Shown: positions 1 through 7,309 of the stretch, piece by piece
How the letters are laid out: each line of letters opens with the position of its first letter
Position numbering within the stretch: the stretch's first letter is position 1
Source of the DNA: Bradyrhizobium betae
GTDB taxonomy: Bacteria > Pseudomonadota > Alphaproteobacteria > Rhizobiales > Xanthobacteraceae
DNA: 57,604 bases
NCBI RefSeq assembly: GCF_004123905.1
Contig: NZ_MZXW01000032.1
Coordinates: forward strand, 1 to 57,604
Direction of reading: 5' to 3'
Notes under the pieces: model-generated
Told to the model about the DNA's origin: nothing
The model's database searches: none
What the model saw: the letters and a program-made list of their open reading frames with translations, nothing else
Program-made: the position numbers and the translations under genes

Positions 1-92
1 GCCGGCGCGCCGTCACGTCCGATTTAAGCGTATGGTCAAGCATAGACACAAGCCGATCCCTTCAAAGAGATCGTGAAACTCGCCTATCCCAT

Positions 93-476
93 GTGCCGCG
101 AGAAGGCGGGAGCGGAACGACGCTTACGATACAGCTACAAATCGGCGGAGCCTGCAATGCGCTGCATCCGGTCCAAGCCCGCATGGCACGCTGGCTGCTC
201 CATCTTCGCGACCGCGTCGACCACGACGTCCTCCCGGTCACCCAGGAGGCGCTTTCGCAAATATTGGGGGTGCGAAGAACGACGGTGACGCTCCTGATGC
301 GCAATCTGCGCGCTTCCGGGGCGATCCGATCTGAACGGCGAGGCGAAATCGAGATCGACCCATCGCGGCTCGCAGCGGTGGCCTGCGAATGTCGCGACAC
401 CATGCGTCTCGAAGTCGAGGGGATCTTTTCGGGGAATGCAGCCCTTTCTCGGCTTTTGGTTCTGCCGAAGCGGTGA
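93..476 (+). pseudogene. Crp/Fnr-family regulator, C-terminal fragment
   Basis: The 127-residue reading frame carries only the C-terminal half of a Crp/Fnr transcription factor. A helix with NALHPVQARMARWLL is followed by a winged helix-turn-helix (VTQEALSQILGVRRTTVTLLMRNL) and the terminal wing. The N-terminal cyclic-nucleotide-binding beta-roll (about 130 residues) is absent. The neighbouring frame upstream reads RRLRY just before this frame picks up at QLQIGG, which looks like a one-base frameshift at about 130, but the rest of the sensor domain is not visible before the window edge. I treat it as a broken or truncated gene. A full gene interrupted by the window boundary plus a frameshift cannot be excluded. 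Confidence 0.6.
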
Positions 477-851
477 ATGCAACGGGCGATGTAGCCGTTT
501 CGGTGCGTCCCTGTGAAGTTGGCGAGGACCGGGCTGAAATCGTAAGGCCGATCCTGCCAAATGGGTCGCACCGAAGGAACTCGCCGATGAGATGCCGCTA
601 GTGCCGTCACCGGCGCGCTCCTGGCGGTTATCCGCGCAGTTGCTCATGCAGCTGTAGCGGAATTCGGTAGGCTCTTCAGCTTGGCTCCAAGCAAGAGTGT
701 GATCAAACACATGCCGCGCTTTGCGCCAGTTATTTCCTAATCCGGAACACACTGAAGAAGTCCGGACGTGGCAGATTTACAACCCGCAAAACCTTTCCAG
801 ACACTAAACTAGGTGAGAGACGATCGAAACATATTTCCTATTTAGTTCGGT
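477..851. other. Intergenic stretch, no gene seen
   Basis: No convincing coding frame on either strand. Frames here are arginine/serine-rich shadows without a usable ribosome binding site. The 3' part (about 760-850) is AT-richer and probably holds the promoter of the next small gene. Confidence 0.4.
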
Positions 852-1082
852 ATGATCAGCGGGGGGCGAAAAGTGTTTGATGTCTATCGCAATGGGAAAC
901 GCGACTTGCTCGTTCTAAGCACAGGCTCTGTGATACCCGTGACTTACTCTGCAAATAAGTGGAGCACGAGCAGAAAACGAGTTCGCAAAGTTAGCGACGA
1001 AATCAAGTCAGCTGTTCAGAGACAAGGGTATTACGTTCGTAGTCTGCGGGGCACCAAGGAGCGAATGATCAAGGTCGAGTAA
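852..1082 (+). CDS. Small conserved-type hypothetical protein (76 aa)
   Basis: A compact basic protein, pattern FDVYRNGKRDLLVL - VSDEIKSAVQRQGYYVRSL. It has alternating beta-like and helical segments, no signal peptide and no membrane span. Its composition and lower GC than the surrounding shadows argue for a real gene, and it resembles small rhizobial proteins of unknown function. The ATG at 852 lacks a strong Shine-Dalgarno sequence, so the start is uncertain. Function unknown. Confidence 0.55.
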   Translation: MISGGRKVFDVYRNGKRDLLVLSTGSVIPVTYSANKWSTSRKRVRKVSDEIKSAVQRQGYYVRSLRGTKERMIKVE

Positions 1083-1242
1083 GTTGTGGGTCGGTGTTCT
1101 CCATTTGCAATCGCCATTGGTTGACCACGCGGAAGAGCACGAGGTAACCTACAGCCGATGCCCTGCGTCTTCCGTACTATCCCGCGCCCCTGATCGCAGC
1201 ACAGATGCCGGGGACCGAGAAGACCCTGAAGTTTCATACGCT

Positions 1243-1473
1243 TCATTTGTCCGTAGGGCGCTGCGGCGTGCCATGTGCCGCCGTCTGCGAGGTTCGGTTT
1301 GCGGCCGCTTCAAACACGGCGATACGCCGATCGAGTTGCCATAGCTCGATGTCATTGACATCAACTAGCTGCTGAGCGCGTTCTCTTGCGTCCTGCTCGT
1401 CGGCACACTGCAAGTTGGCCACGCTTATAACGTGCCGGTACTGATCCAAAAGGTAAGCTCGGTAGTGCGCCAT
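1243..1473 (-). CDS. Small conserved rhizobial protein (MAHYR type)
   Basis: This short protein begins MAHYRAYLLDQYRHVISVAN, followed by an alanine/glutamate helix (EQDARERAQQLVDVNDIELWQLDRRI). The pattern is very common in Bradyrhizobium small hypothetical proteins: a beta hairpin, then a helix, then an ELWQLDR strand. I chose the ATG at 1473, which has GGGAGA about seven bases upstream; a GTG at 1479 would add two residues. The tail after FEAAANRTS is low complexity and may be extended past the family's usual end. Function unknown; probably cytoplasmic. Confidence 0.7.
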   Translation of the reverse strand: MAHYRAYLLDQYRHVISVANLQCADEQDARERAQQLVDVNDIELWQLDRRIAVFEAAANRTSQTAAHGTPQRPTDK

Positions 1474-1666
1474 CCCCACTCTCCCGGGCCGAGAGATCCA
1501 GTGATGTAAGGGAAACCACGGAAATTTGGGTTCGGGAATTCACGCTTGATGTCTATCGCTTTCAAAAGTTGCTTTACGCTGCGTCCGAGACGACGCTGAA
1601 CCCACCGATTGCGCGCTCGCGTCAAATAGAATACACCGAAAGAATTCGCACCAAACAGGGTGCATC

Positions 1667-1885
1667 GTGAGTGCTGCAAGTACCGGCGACGCGCGAGCGA
1701 TGAACATCTTGCGCGAACTGCACGAGGCCGAGACAGAGTTAGTCGGCAAGACCGTCGTTTTGACTAACGGCAAGGCTGGCACAATTGATCGCGTCTTCCT
1801 CGATGATGAGCACGGGCTTCGCATCTCGGTCGCGGGACATGAAGGTCGCTGGCGGATTTCGACGGTAAAGCACATTGAGGGCTGA
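1667..1885 (+). CDS. Small conserved hypothetical protein (72 aa)
   Basis: A 72-residue protein with an SH3-like or PRC-barrel-like beta pattern: ELVGKTVVLTNGKAGTIDRVFLDDEHGLRISVAGHEGRWRIS. This looks like a small beta-barrel that could bind nucleic acid or protein, but no family can be named with certainty. A further in-frame ATG (MNILREL) lies 11 codons in and could be the true start. It stands alone, facing away from the minus-strand small gene upstream. Confidence 0.65.
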   Translation: MSAASTGDARAMNILRELHEAETELVGKTVVLTNGKAGTIDRVFLDDEHGLRISVAGHEGRWRISTVKHIEG

Positions 1886-2037
1886 TCGGCCGTGCCGCCC
1901 AACGGCTGTGCCGCCGAACGCGTAAAGTTCGGCTGGCTACTTTGATGGATGCGAAAGTCTGGCCCATCCTCAACGCCTTACGCGTCTCCCGCGTCTACCT
2001 TGGTGACCCGTCTGCAGGAGTTTTCTACCCGGCTAGA

Positions 2038-2253
2038 TCAAGTGAGCTGGTCGAGGTACCCGAGGTTGCATTCCCGGAAGTGGGACGAGAGCTCAAGCTC
2101 GGCTAGGTACTCCCAGCATTCCGCGTCCGCGAGGAGTTTCCATTTGTTCATGCTGTTGTACGCGGCCTGTTGACGGCACAGCGAACCCATCGCGCGCAAG
2201 CGTCGCACCTTCTCCACTGCGAACCTCCTTCGGGCTTGTTTTTCGCAAGCCAT
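2038..2253 (-). CDS. Small conserved rhizobial protein (about 71 aa)
   Basis: The protein starts MACEKQARRRFAVEKVRRL and continues with RAMGSLCRQQAAYNSMNKWKLL and a final AECWEYLAELELSSHF segment. It is an all-helical, arginine-rich protein of a type widespread in Bradyrhizobium genomes. The ATG at 2253 is chosen over the longer frame to 2334 because the extra N-terminal residues are not like the family. Function unknown. Confidence 0.65.
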   Translation of the reverse strand: MACEKQARRRFAVEKVRRLRAMGSLCRQQAAYNSMNKWKLLADAECWEYLAELELSSHFRECNLGYLDQLT

Positions 2254-3004
2254 TGTTTGTCTCGGATTGAAAGTCTCGCAGATCAAAATGACGGGTGATA
2301 GTCCGGTGTTTGACTGGTTTAAATGACAGCGCAATCGTCTGACTTTTCAATCGCGCTGTGTCTTCAGAAATCGCTTTGATCGCATCCAATGCTTCGATCA
2401 ACGGTGCCACGAGCTGGTCGAGGCGGCAACCGTGGCCTGCGAGGAGGCAACGTGATCACGACAAACAAAATGTTGATCAGTAGCCATAGCCCAAGAACTA
2501 GGAGGATAGTCCGCACGCGAACCTCCCGGAAACTTAACTAAATATAGTTCGCGTACTAAGATAATCGGGCCGGTTACCTCCGCCGTGTCTCCTGATCCTT
2601 GGATGTTTTCCGATTACCTCACCAGCCAGCGCGTGCGCGGGCCGGCCTGACCAATTGTCGGACTTCCTGCTCGTCCCATTGTTTTGGCTTCGGTGTTTTC
2701 TTGGTGCGGCGCTCAACCCGGCCAAGTTAACCAGCGACCCCGGTAGTCCACACTTGGGAACTTTACGAGTGGTGCCTGCCACCACGAGGCTCAGCGGTGC
2801 GGCGGTTTTGGCCACCGCGAGATTGGCGCGCGCGGCCGTCCCGATTATCGCGCGAACTCTATGGGGGATCGGACCTGCGTCGTTGGCGTACGGAGGTCCG
2901 CTATTAAGGGTAGATCGGACCAGCGTATGCGAGCGACGGACCGCCACTTTTGACCCGAAACGGAAGCCATGCCTTTACAGCACTCTGTCGGGCTGTGCGC
3001 CGCC
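2254..3004. other. Long intergenic stretch with repeat remnants
   Basis: No supported gene. Long frames on both strands (2534-2947 minus, 2655-3095 plus) overlap each other and read as low-complexity shadows. The 3' part from about 2895 to 2966 contains a dispersed-repeat copy (CGGAGGTCCGCTATTAAGGG, then ACTTTTGACCCGAAACGG). Confidence 0.4.
2941..2966 (+). repeat. Dispersed intergenic repeat copy
   Basis: Core ACTTTTGACCCGAAACGG, matching copies near 17861, 20901, 23221, 25516 and 26612 with the pattern TTGACCC-(A/G)AGCGGACAT. Degenerate. Confidence 0.5.
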
Positions 3005-3535
3005 ATGGTATCTAGCGGCGAGGATAATCAAACAGAGCGCCCCAGATGTCGAAGCCTTTGGTGTCAGATCCGGTCGCTCGCGCCGCCTCTTATAGTAGAG
3101 GCAGGGCGCCGAGAGACGGCTGGGCCGGCCGTTGTTCCCGAACTCGCCGTTTCGGACATTCAAGCGAGCTTGTCATTCTGGTGTGATCTGCTCGGCTTTG
3201 AAGTCTCTTATGACCGTCCAGAAGCACGATTTGCATATCTTGTTAGAGGACCTTTGCAGGCAATGCTCTGCGAACGGAACGGACGTCGGGAGCCGAGTGA
3301 GATGCAACACCCATTTGGACGAGGCATCAATCTTCAGATGACGGTTGGCGACATCGATCCTATCCTGAAAGCGCTACACGCCGCTGATTGGCCGCTCTAT
3401 GAGCAGCCGGGTAGCGCTTGGTATCGAGTTGGTGACCAGGAGCTCGGACAGCGTGAATTCCTTGTTCAAGACCCAGATGGTTATCTAATTCGCTTTGCTG
3501 AAGATCTTGGGACGCGCCCGCCCTCTCGGTCCTGA
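3005..3535 (+). CDS. VOC/glyoxalase-bleomycin resistance family protein
   Basis: The C-terminal 135 residues match the vicinal-oxygen-chelate fold of bleomycin-resistance/glyoxalase proteins: PELAVSDIQASLSFWCDLLGFEV, then a domain-swapped second half ending REFLVQDPDGYLIRFAEDLG. The final DPDGYLIRF with its metal-ligand-type position is diagnostic. Members bind small ligands or catalyse metal-dependent reactions; the substrate cannot be told. The N-terminus is unclear. Upstream of VVPEL the frame reads as non-family sequence (ETAGPA), so the true start may have been lost or may be a non-ATG codon near 3059. The ATG at 3005 is given as the nearest. Confidence 0.75.
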   Translation: MVSSGEDNQTERPRCRSLWCQIRSLAPPLIVEAGRRETAGPAVVPELAVSDIQASLSFWCDLLGFEVSYDRPEARFAYLVRGPLQAMLCERNGRREPSEMQHPFGRGINLQMTVGDIDPILKALHAADWPLYEQPGSAWYRVGDQELGQREFLVQDPDGYLIRFAEDLGTRPPSRS

Positions 3536-3570
3536 ATGTGTCTCAGTCCGCTGCGGTCGCATTCTCCCAC

Positions 3571-3590
3571 GTCCGGTTGTGGCCCTTAGC
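3571..3590 (+). repeat. Dispersed intergenic repeat copy
   Basis: GTCCGGTTGTGGCCCTTAGC, nearly the same as the copy at 29680-29702 and related to 7075-7087 and 17771-17795. Confidence 0.5.
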
Positions 3591-3699
3591 TGAATAAGGC
3601 TGAGCCGATTTGAGTGTCTGCTGTTGGTTGGTAGTAGACCGGACGCGGCCTCACTTGCCCCGACCGCCGCTTTTCAGCCAAAGCCGTCCTCGCCACGCC

Positions 3700-3792
3700 T
3701 TGAAGGGCGCTTGGAAGTATCCGCAGGGGCCGGATGCGACGAGGGAAATGCTGCGCTTCTTCCTCGAGCATTCGCTCGCGATCAAGTCATGA
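3700..3792 (+). pseudogene. PHB-depolymerase-like esterase, C-terminal remnant
   Basis: The frame ends YPQGPDATREMLRFFLEHS, which looks like the C-terminal helix of LpqC/PHB-depolymerase-family esterases (commonly DP.GPDA.REM.RFFL at the end). No catalytic region lies upstream; sequence before about 3700 is repeat-like. A phasin-like gene follows 270 bases downstream, so this may be the last trace of a polyhydroxybutyrate locus. Only about 28 residues support the call. Confidence 0.4.
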
Positions 3793-4062
3793 ATGCTTGC
3801 GTATTCGCCGCAAAGCACAACGAGCGGAGAGCGAATTGTTCTCAGGCCGACGGCCCGTTGAGCATAGGTCTGGAAGATCGCCAGCTAGACGTTTGTTGGT
3901 TAGAGTTGCTACCTGAAATCATCGTCCACATCGCAGAACGTGCGATTGATCTCAGTTCATGCGGGACTCCAACAATGCGCGGGTTTGGAACGCTACATCA
4001 CGAAGCCTGTTGTCCGTTCAGAAATGACCGTGTGGTCGCACCCCATATTCTTGGAGCGTCAG

Positions 4063-4575
4063 ATGAGCAAACGCAAACCGGCACCAGCGTCAAAGCGCGC
4101 TCGCAAACCGAAAATGGCCGCGCGGGCCCAACGGAACAAGCAGGCCACCGTTAGAAGCCCGAAAGAGAATCTACTTCGCTCTGTTGCAGCAGCCTCGATT
4201 GAACCACCTCTTAGGTTTCAGGATGATCCTAAACACGAGGTTCCTATGGTTGAGCCTCGGGTGGATGCCTTGCCAGATGACCTCAGCCAGAGAATGATTG
4301 TTAGCGATCCAATGAAGGGCTTTGGTTTAGCCACGGCAAACACGCAGGCGTACCAAGCAAAGCTTCTTGAGATGGCCCAGGCCAACGTGCAATTTGCTTT
4401 TGATTTCGGCCTGAGACTTGCGACGATCAGGTCACCAACTGAATTTTTCGCCGTCATTACCGAGTTTACAAGGAGACGGGTCGATATGTTCGGGCAGCAT
4501 TCGAAAGAATTGGCGGCATATCCGTTCTGGCGCATCGAGCCGTCCCGGGGGCTCACGGCTCTGAGAGGACGATAA
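4063..4575 (+). CDS. Phasin-like protein
   Basis: A 170-residue protein. The first 55 residues are lysine/arginine/alanine-rich (MSKRKPAPASKRARKPKMAA). They are followed by an amphipathic helical region typical of phasins: AYQAKLLEMAQANVQFAFDF, then IRSPTEFFAVITEFTRRRVD and an ending helix. Phasins coat polyhydroxyalkanoate granules and affect granule size. The basic N-terminal tail resembles the DNA-binding tails of PhaF-type phasins, which would be consistent with granule-nucleoid attachment (inference). The ATG at 4063 follows GGAG. The frame extends upstream to 3940, but that part does not look coding. Confidence 0.7.
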   Translation: MSKRKPAPASKRARKPKMAARAQRNKQATVRSPKENLLRSVAAASIEPPLRFQDDPKHEVPMVEPRVDALPDDLSQRMIVSDPMKGFGLATANTQAYQAKLLEMAQANVQFAFDFGLRLATIRSPTEFFAVITEFTRRRVDMFGQHSKELAAYPFWRIEPSRGLTALRGR

Positions 4576-4762
4576 CTGCAAGCCGTACCCGCTGCGGCAA
4601 ATAGATGGACGCAATGCGGGTCATGCACGAGCCGACCACGGTTGCTTTCGGCTGGAGACCGCGGCTCACAACAAGGGAGAGGAATCAGCATCGGCATTGG
4701 CCCTTAGCGGGCTCAGGGCCGCCGATTGGGAGTCCGCCAGCGCGGAATATTAGGTTGACCCG

Positions 4763-5722
4763 ATGTCCATAACTGAAACCGTCCTGCTGATCATTTTGGT
4801 CGGACTCGTCGTTCTGATACTCGGCAACATCGCCTTTCAGGTGGCAGCCGAGCGAAAGAATCCGCCGGTCGGCGTCTTCACCGTGTGCGACGGTGTGCGC
4901 CTTCACTATATCGAACGGGGCGATGCTGCCGCGCCTTGCGTGGTCCTGTTTCACGGGAACGGCACCATGATTCAGGATCTCGTCCTAAGCGGTTTGGTCG
5001 ACCGCCTGGCCCAGAACTATCGCGTCGTTTGCTTCGACCGGCCAGGGTTTGGCTACAGCGACCGTCCGCGCACGCGCATCTGGACAGCCACAACGCAAGC
5101 TGCCTTGTTCGCGAAGGCTCTTGATCAGCTTGGGGTGCGCAATCCCGTGGTGCTGGGCCACTCCTGGGGAACGCTGGTGGCGATCGCGCTGGCGCTGCGA
5201 AGCGGTTATGCCGTGAGTGGGCTCGTGCTTGTGTCCGGCTACTATTTTCCAACCTATCGGGTGGACTTTTGGCTCATGTCAGCTCCGGCAATGCCGCTGC
5301 TCGGTGATCTGATGCGGTACACTATCTCGCCGTTCATATCGTGGGCCATTATGCCGAAGCTGATGCGCACTTTGTTCGCGCCGCGTGCCATTCCGCCGGA
5401 ATTCAAGAACGAATTTCCGATCTCGTTGGCTCTCCGGCCCAAGCAGTTGAGGGCGGCCGCCGAGGAGAGCGCGTTCCTTATTCCAGCTGCTGCGCAGTTG
5501 CAGCTTCAATATCGGGGCATCCGGTGTCCGGTTAGGATCGTGCATGGAAAGGCTGACCGGCTCATCGAGGCCGACCAGTCGCGTCGCCTGCACGAGGCGT
5601 TGCCCCGCTCCCTGCTACATCTCGTCGAGGATGCCGGTCACATGGTTACCTATGCAGATACGCCGGGAATAGCAGATGCCGTGGCAGCGCTGGCGCTCCC
5701 CGCACCGGTAAGGACCGCATAG
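4763..5722 (+). CDS. Membrane-anchored alpha/beta hydrolase
   Basis: A 319-residue protein. Residues 5-27 form a hydrophobic anchor (TVLLIILVGLVVLILGNIAF), followed by an alpha/beta-hydrolase fold. HGNG gives the oxyanion hole (about residue 64), GHSWG carries the nucleophile serine (about residue 133), HGKADRLIE carries the acid aspartate, and DAGHMV carries the catalytic histidine near the C-terminus. The triad is complete, so it should be an active esterase or hydrolase at the inner membrane; the substrate is unknown. The gene stands alone between the phasin and the HAD stump, with about 190 bases upstream for its own promoter. Confidence 0.88.
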   Translation: MSITETVLLIILVGLVVLILGNIAFQVAAERKNPPVGVFTVCDGVRLHYIERGDAAAPCVVLFHGNGTMIQDLVLSGLVDRLAQNYRVVCFDRPGFGYSDRPRTRIWTATTQAALFAKALDQLGVRNPVVLGHSWGTLVAIALALRSGYAVSGLVLVSGYYFPTYRVDFWLMSAPAMPLLGDLMRYTISPFISWAIMPKLMRTLFAPRAIPPEFKNEFPISLALRPKQLRAAAEESAFLIPAAAQLQLQYRGIRCPVRIVHGKADRLIEADQSRRLHEALPRSLLHLVEDAGHMVTYADTPGIADAVAALALPAPVRTA

Positions 5723-5828
5723 GCTTTCTTGTTGCAATGCGTGCGTCCGGAAGCGGCCCGTTCGAGACATGCCTGTTCGATCGGACGATTCCCGCTTGTG
5801 AGGTCAGACCAGACGTCACCGCCTCAGC

Positions 5829-5860
5829 GGCAAACCGACGCGATTGACCCTTATCGGAAC
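5829..5860 (+). repeat. Dispersed intergenic repeat copy
   Basis: Contains CAAACCGACGCGATTGACCC followed by TTATCGGA. The same CAAACCGACGCG-A-TTGACCC module occurs at 25516-25552. Confidence 0.55.
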
Positions 5861-5880
5861 TCTCGCTTTTCGATGGGCGA

Positions 5881-6118
5881 TCATTCAATACGATCTTGGA
5901 GCAAAGCCGGAAGATCACCCATTCGATGGAAAAGGTCTTCGCAGATTGCTGCCAACTCCTGTTCAACCCCCGGATCGCCCCCGGTAAAACCTAAGACCCG
6001 CATACCTGCGGCCTTTGCTGCGTGAATCCCGGACACCGAGTCTTCAACGACGATGCAACGTGAAGGGTGAACGCCCATCGTTTGCGCCGCATGCAGGAAT
6101 AGGCCGAGGTCCGGTTTC
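5881..6118 (-). pseudogene. HAD-family hydrolase, C-terminal fragment
   Basis: From KPDLGLFLHAAQTMG through CIVVEDSVSGIHAAKAAGM to FTGG, the frame is the C-terminal third of a beta-phosphoglucomutase/GPH-type HAD phosphatase: the conserved lysine motif III region, then the VVEDS motif IV aspartates. The N-terminal motif I (DxDGT) and the cap are missing. At about 6118 the homology stops exactly where an IS1182-type transposase frame begins on the other strand. The gene was cut by insertion or deletion and is not functional. Confidence 0.75.
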
Positions 6119-6974
6119 CACGAACAGCCGCGCGGTGAAGGAGTATCTGGAGACCCTCGACGATACAGCGTGGGGCGCCGCCAGCGACGTTGTGCCGAAG
6201 TTCGTCTCCCCATCCGATCCCGCGGCGCAGTGGACCGGAGCTCACAAGGGACCGGCATTCTTCGCGTACTCCGACAATTATCTCATCGACGTGAAGTTCG
6301 GCGTCATCGTTGATGTCGAGGCCTCCCGCTCCATTCGCCAGGCCGAGGTCGGAGCAGCGAGGACCATGATTGAGCGAACGGAGGAACGCTTTGGTCTCAA
6401 GCCGGAGCGGCTTATCGGGGATACCGCTTACGGGGCCGCTCCAATGCTGAACTGGCTGGTCGAAGAGAAGGGCATCGCGCCACATATCCCCGTGTTCGAC
6501 AAGTCGCAGCGGGATGATGGCACCTTCTCGCGCAGCGACTTTCGATATGACCCGACCAGCGACGTCTACCACTGCCCGGGCGGAAAGCGGCTTGGGACGA
6601 GCGGTACCGTGCACGAGGGCAAGACCCTTCTGTATCGCGCAAGCAAGCTCGACTGCAATGCATGCCTGCTCAAACCGCAGTGCTGCCCAAAGGAGCCATC
6701 ACGCAAGATCCCGCGCGATATCCATGAGCATGCCCGAGACGTTGCCCGGTCGTTGGCTGGCACCAAGGGCTTCGAACGGTCGCGGCATGAGCGCAAGAAG
6801 ATCGAGATGAGGTTCGCACACTTGAAGCGCATCCTGAAGCTTGGTCGGCTCCGACTGCGTGGTCCACGAGGCGCTCAGGACGAGTTTGTTCTGGCCGCCA
6901 TTGCTCAGAACCTACGGCGGCTCGCATCGCTGGTCGCGCGACCGCCACCCGCTCAGGCTCTGTGTACTGCGTAG
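6119..6974 (+). pseudogene. IS1182-type transposase, 5'-truncated
   Basis: The open frame from the junction reads like the C-terminal two thirds of an IS1182/ISNCY-type DDE transposase. It contains SDNYLIDVKFGVIVDVEAS, then GLKPERLIGDTAYGAAPML with a catalytic-type D, a CXXC-type segment (CNACLLKPQCC) and the C-terminal HERKKIEMRFAHLKRILKLG with the expected E. The N-terminal domain is missing: the frame starts at the HAD junction and has no start codon of its own. It is probably an IS remnant; the right end may be the terminal-repeat-like sequence at 7059-7081. Confidence 0.75.
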
Positions 6975-7309
6975 CGTAAAAGTTGCGTAGAGAGCATCGG
7001 GGTTGCGGGCCCCGCTACCCCAAGTGAAATGGCCGAACCACATCACCGGTCACTGCCGACTTCTGCAACAAAAGCGGCCCTTAGCGGAATTGCTCGCATG
7101 TAGCTGCAATGGCCGCTCTTGAGAGCAAAGCAGACATTTCTCATTTGCCGCGCCCGGCGCGCAAAAATGCTCCGAAATATGGAGCGCCCCAAGAGTAACT
7201 GCACCAAACGTGGAGCGCCCCAAGTGCTCGGTCTACGCAAATCGCGCCGCTTCTTCCGGAACAATTTCCTTGCGTGGGTGCAGCCGCGCCCGGCGAACTT
7301 TTCTTTCGA
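6975..7309. other. Intergenic stretch with IS end and short direct repeats
   Basis: Contains a terminal-inverted-repeat-like sequence at 7059-7081 (ACTTCTGCAACAAAAGCGGC) and two direct copies of GGAGCGCCCCAAG (7181-7193 and 7212-7224, 31 bases apart). The first copy overlaps a small hairpin, GCTCC-7-GGAGC. No ATPase gene fits here. Confidence 0.5.
7059..7081 (+). repeat. Probable IS terminal inverted repeat (right end)
   Basis: GACTTCTGCAACAAAAGCGG resembles the right terminal repeat at 25426-25447 (GACTTTTGCAACAATATCGG). It lies 85 bases after the IS1182-type transposase stop, so it is the likely outer end of that remnant. Confidence 0.45.

Noticed and set aside
2534..3095. Overlapping 137- and 146-residue frames on both strands
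   Set aside because: No ribosome binding site, low-complexity composition, and they enter repeat sequence.
3624..4154. 176-residue plus frame before and into the phasin-like gene
   Set aside because: Out of frame with the phasin, no family character, and it overlaps the esterase remnant.
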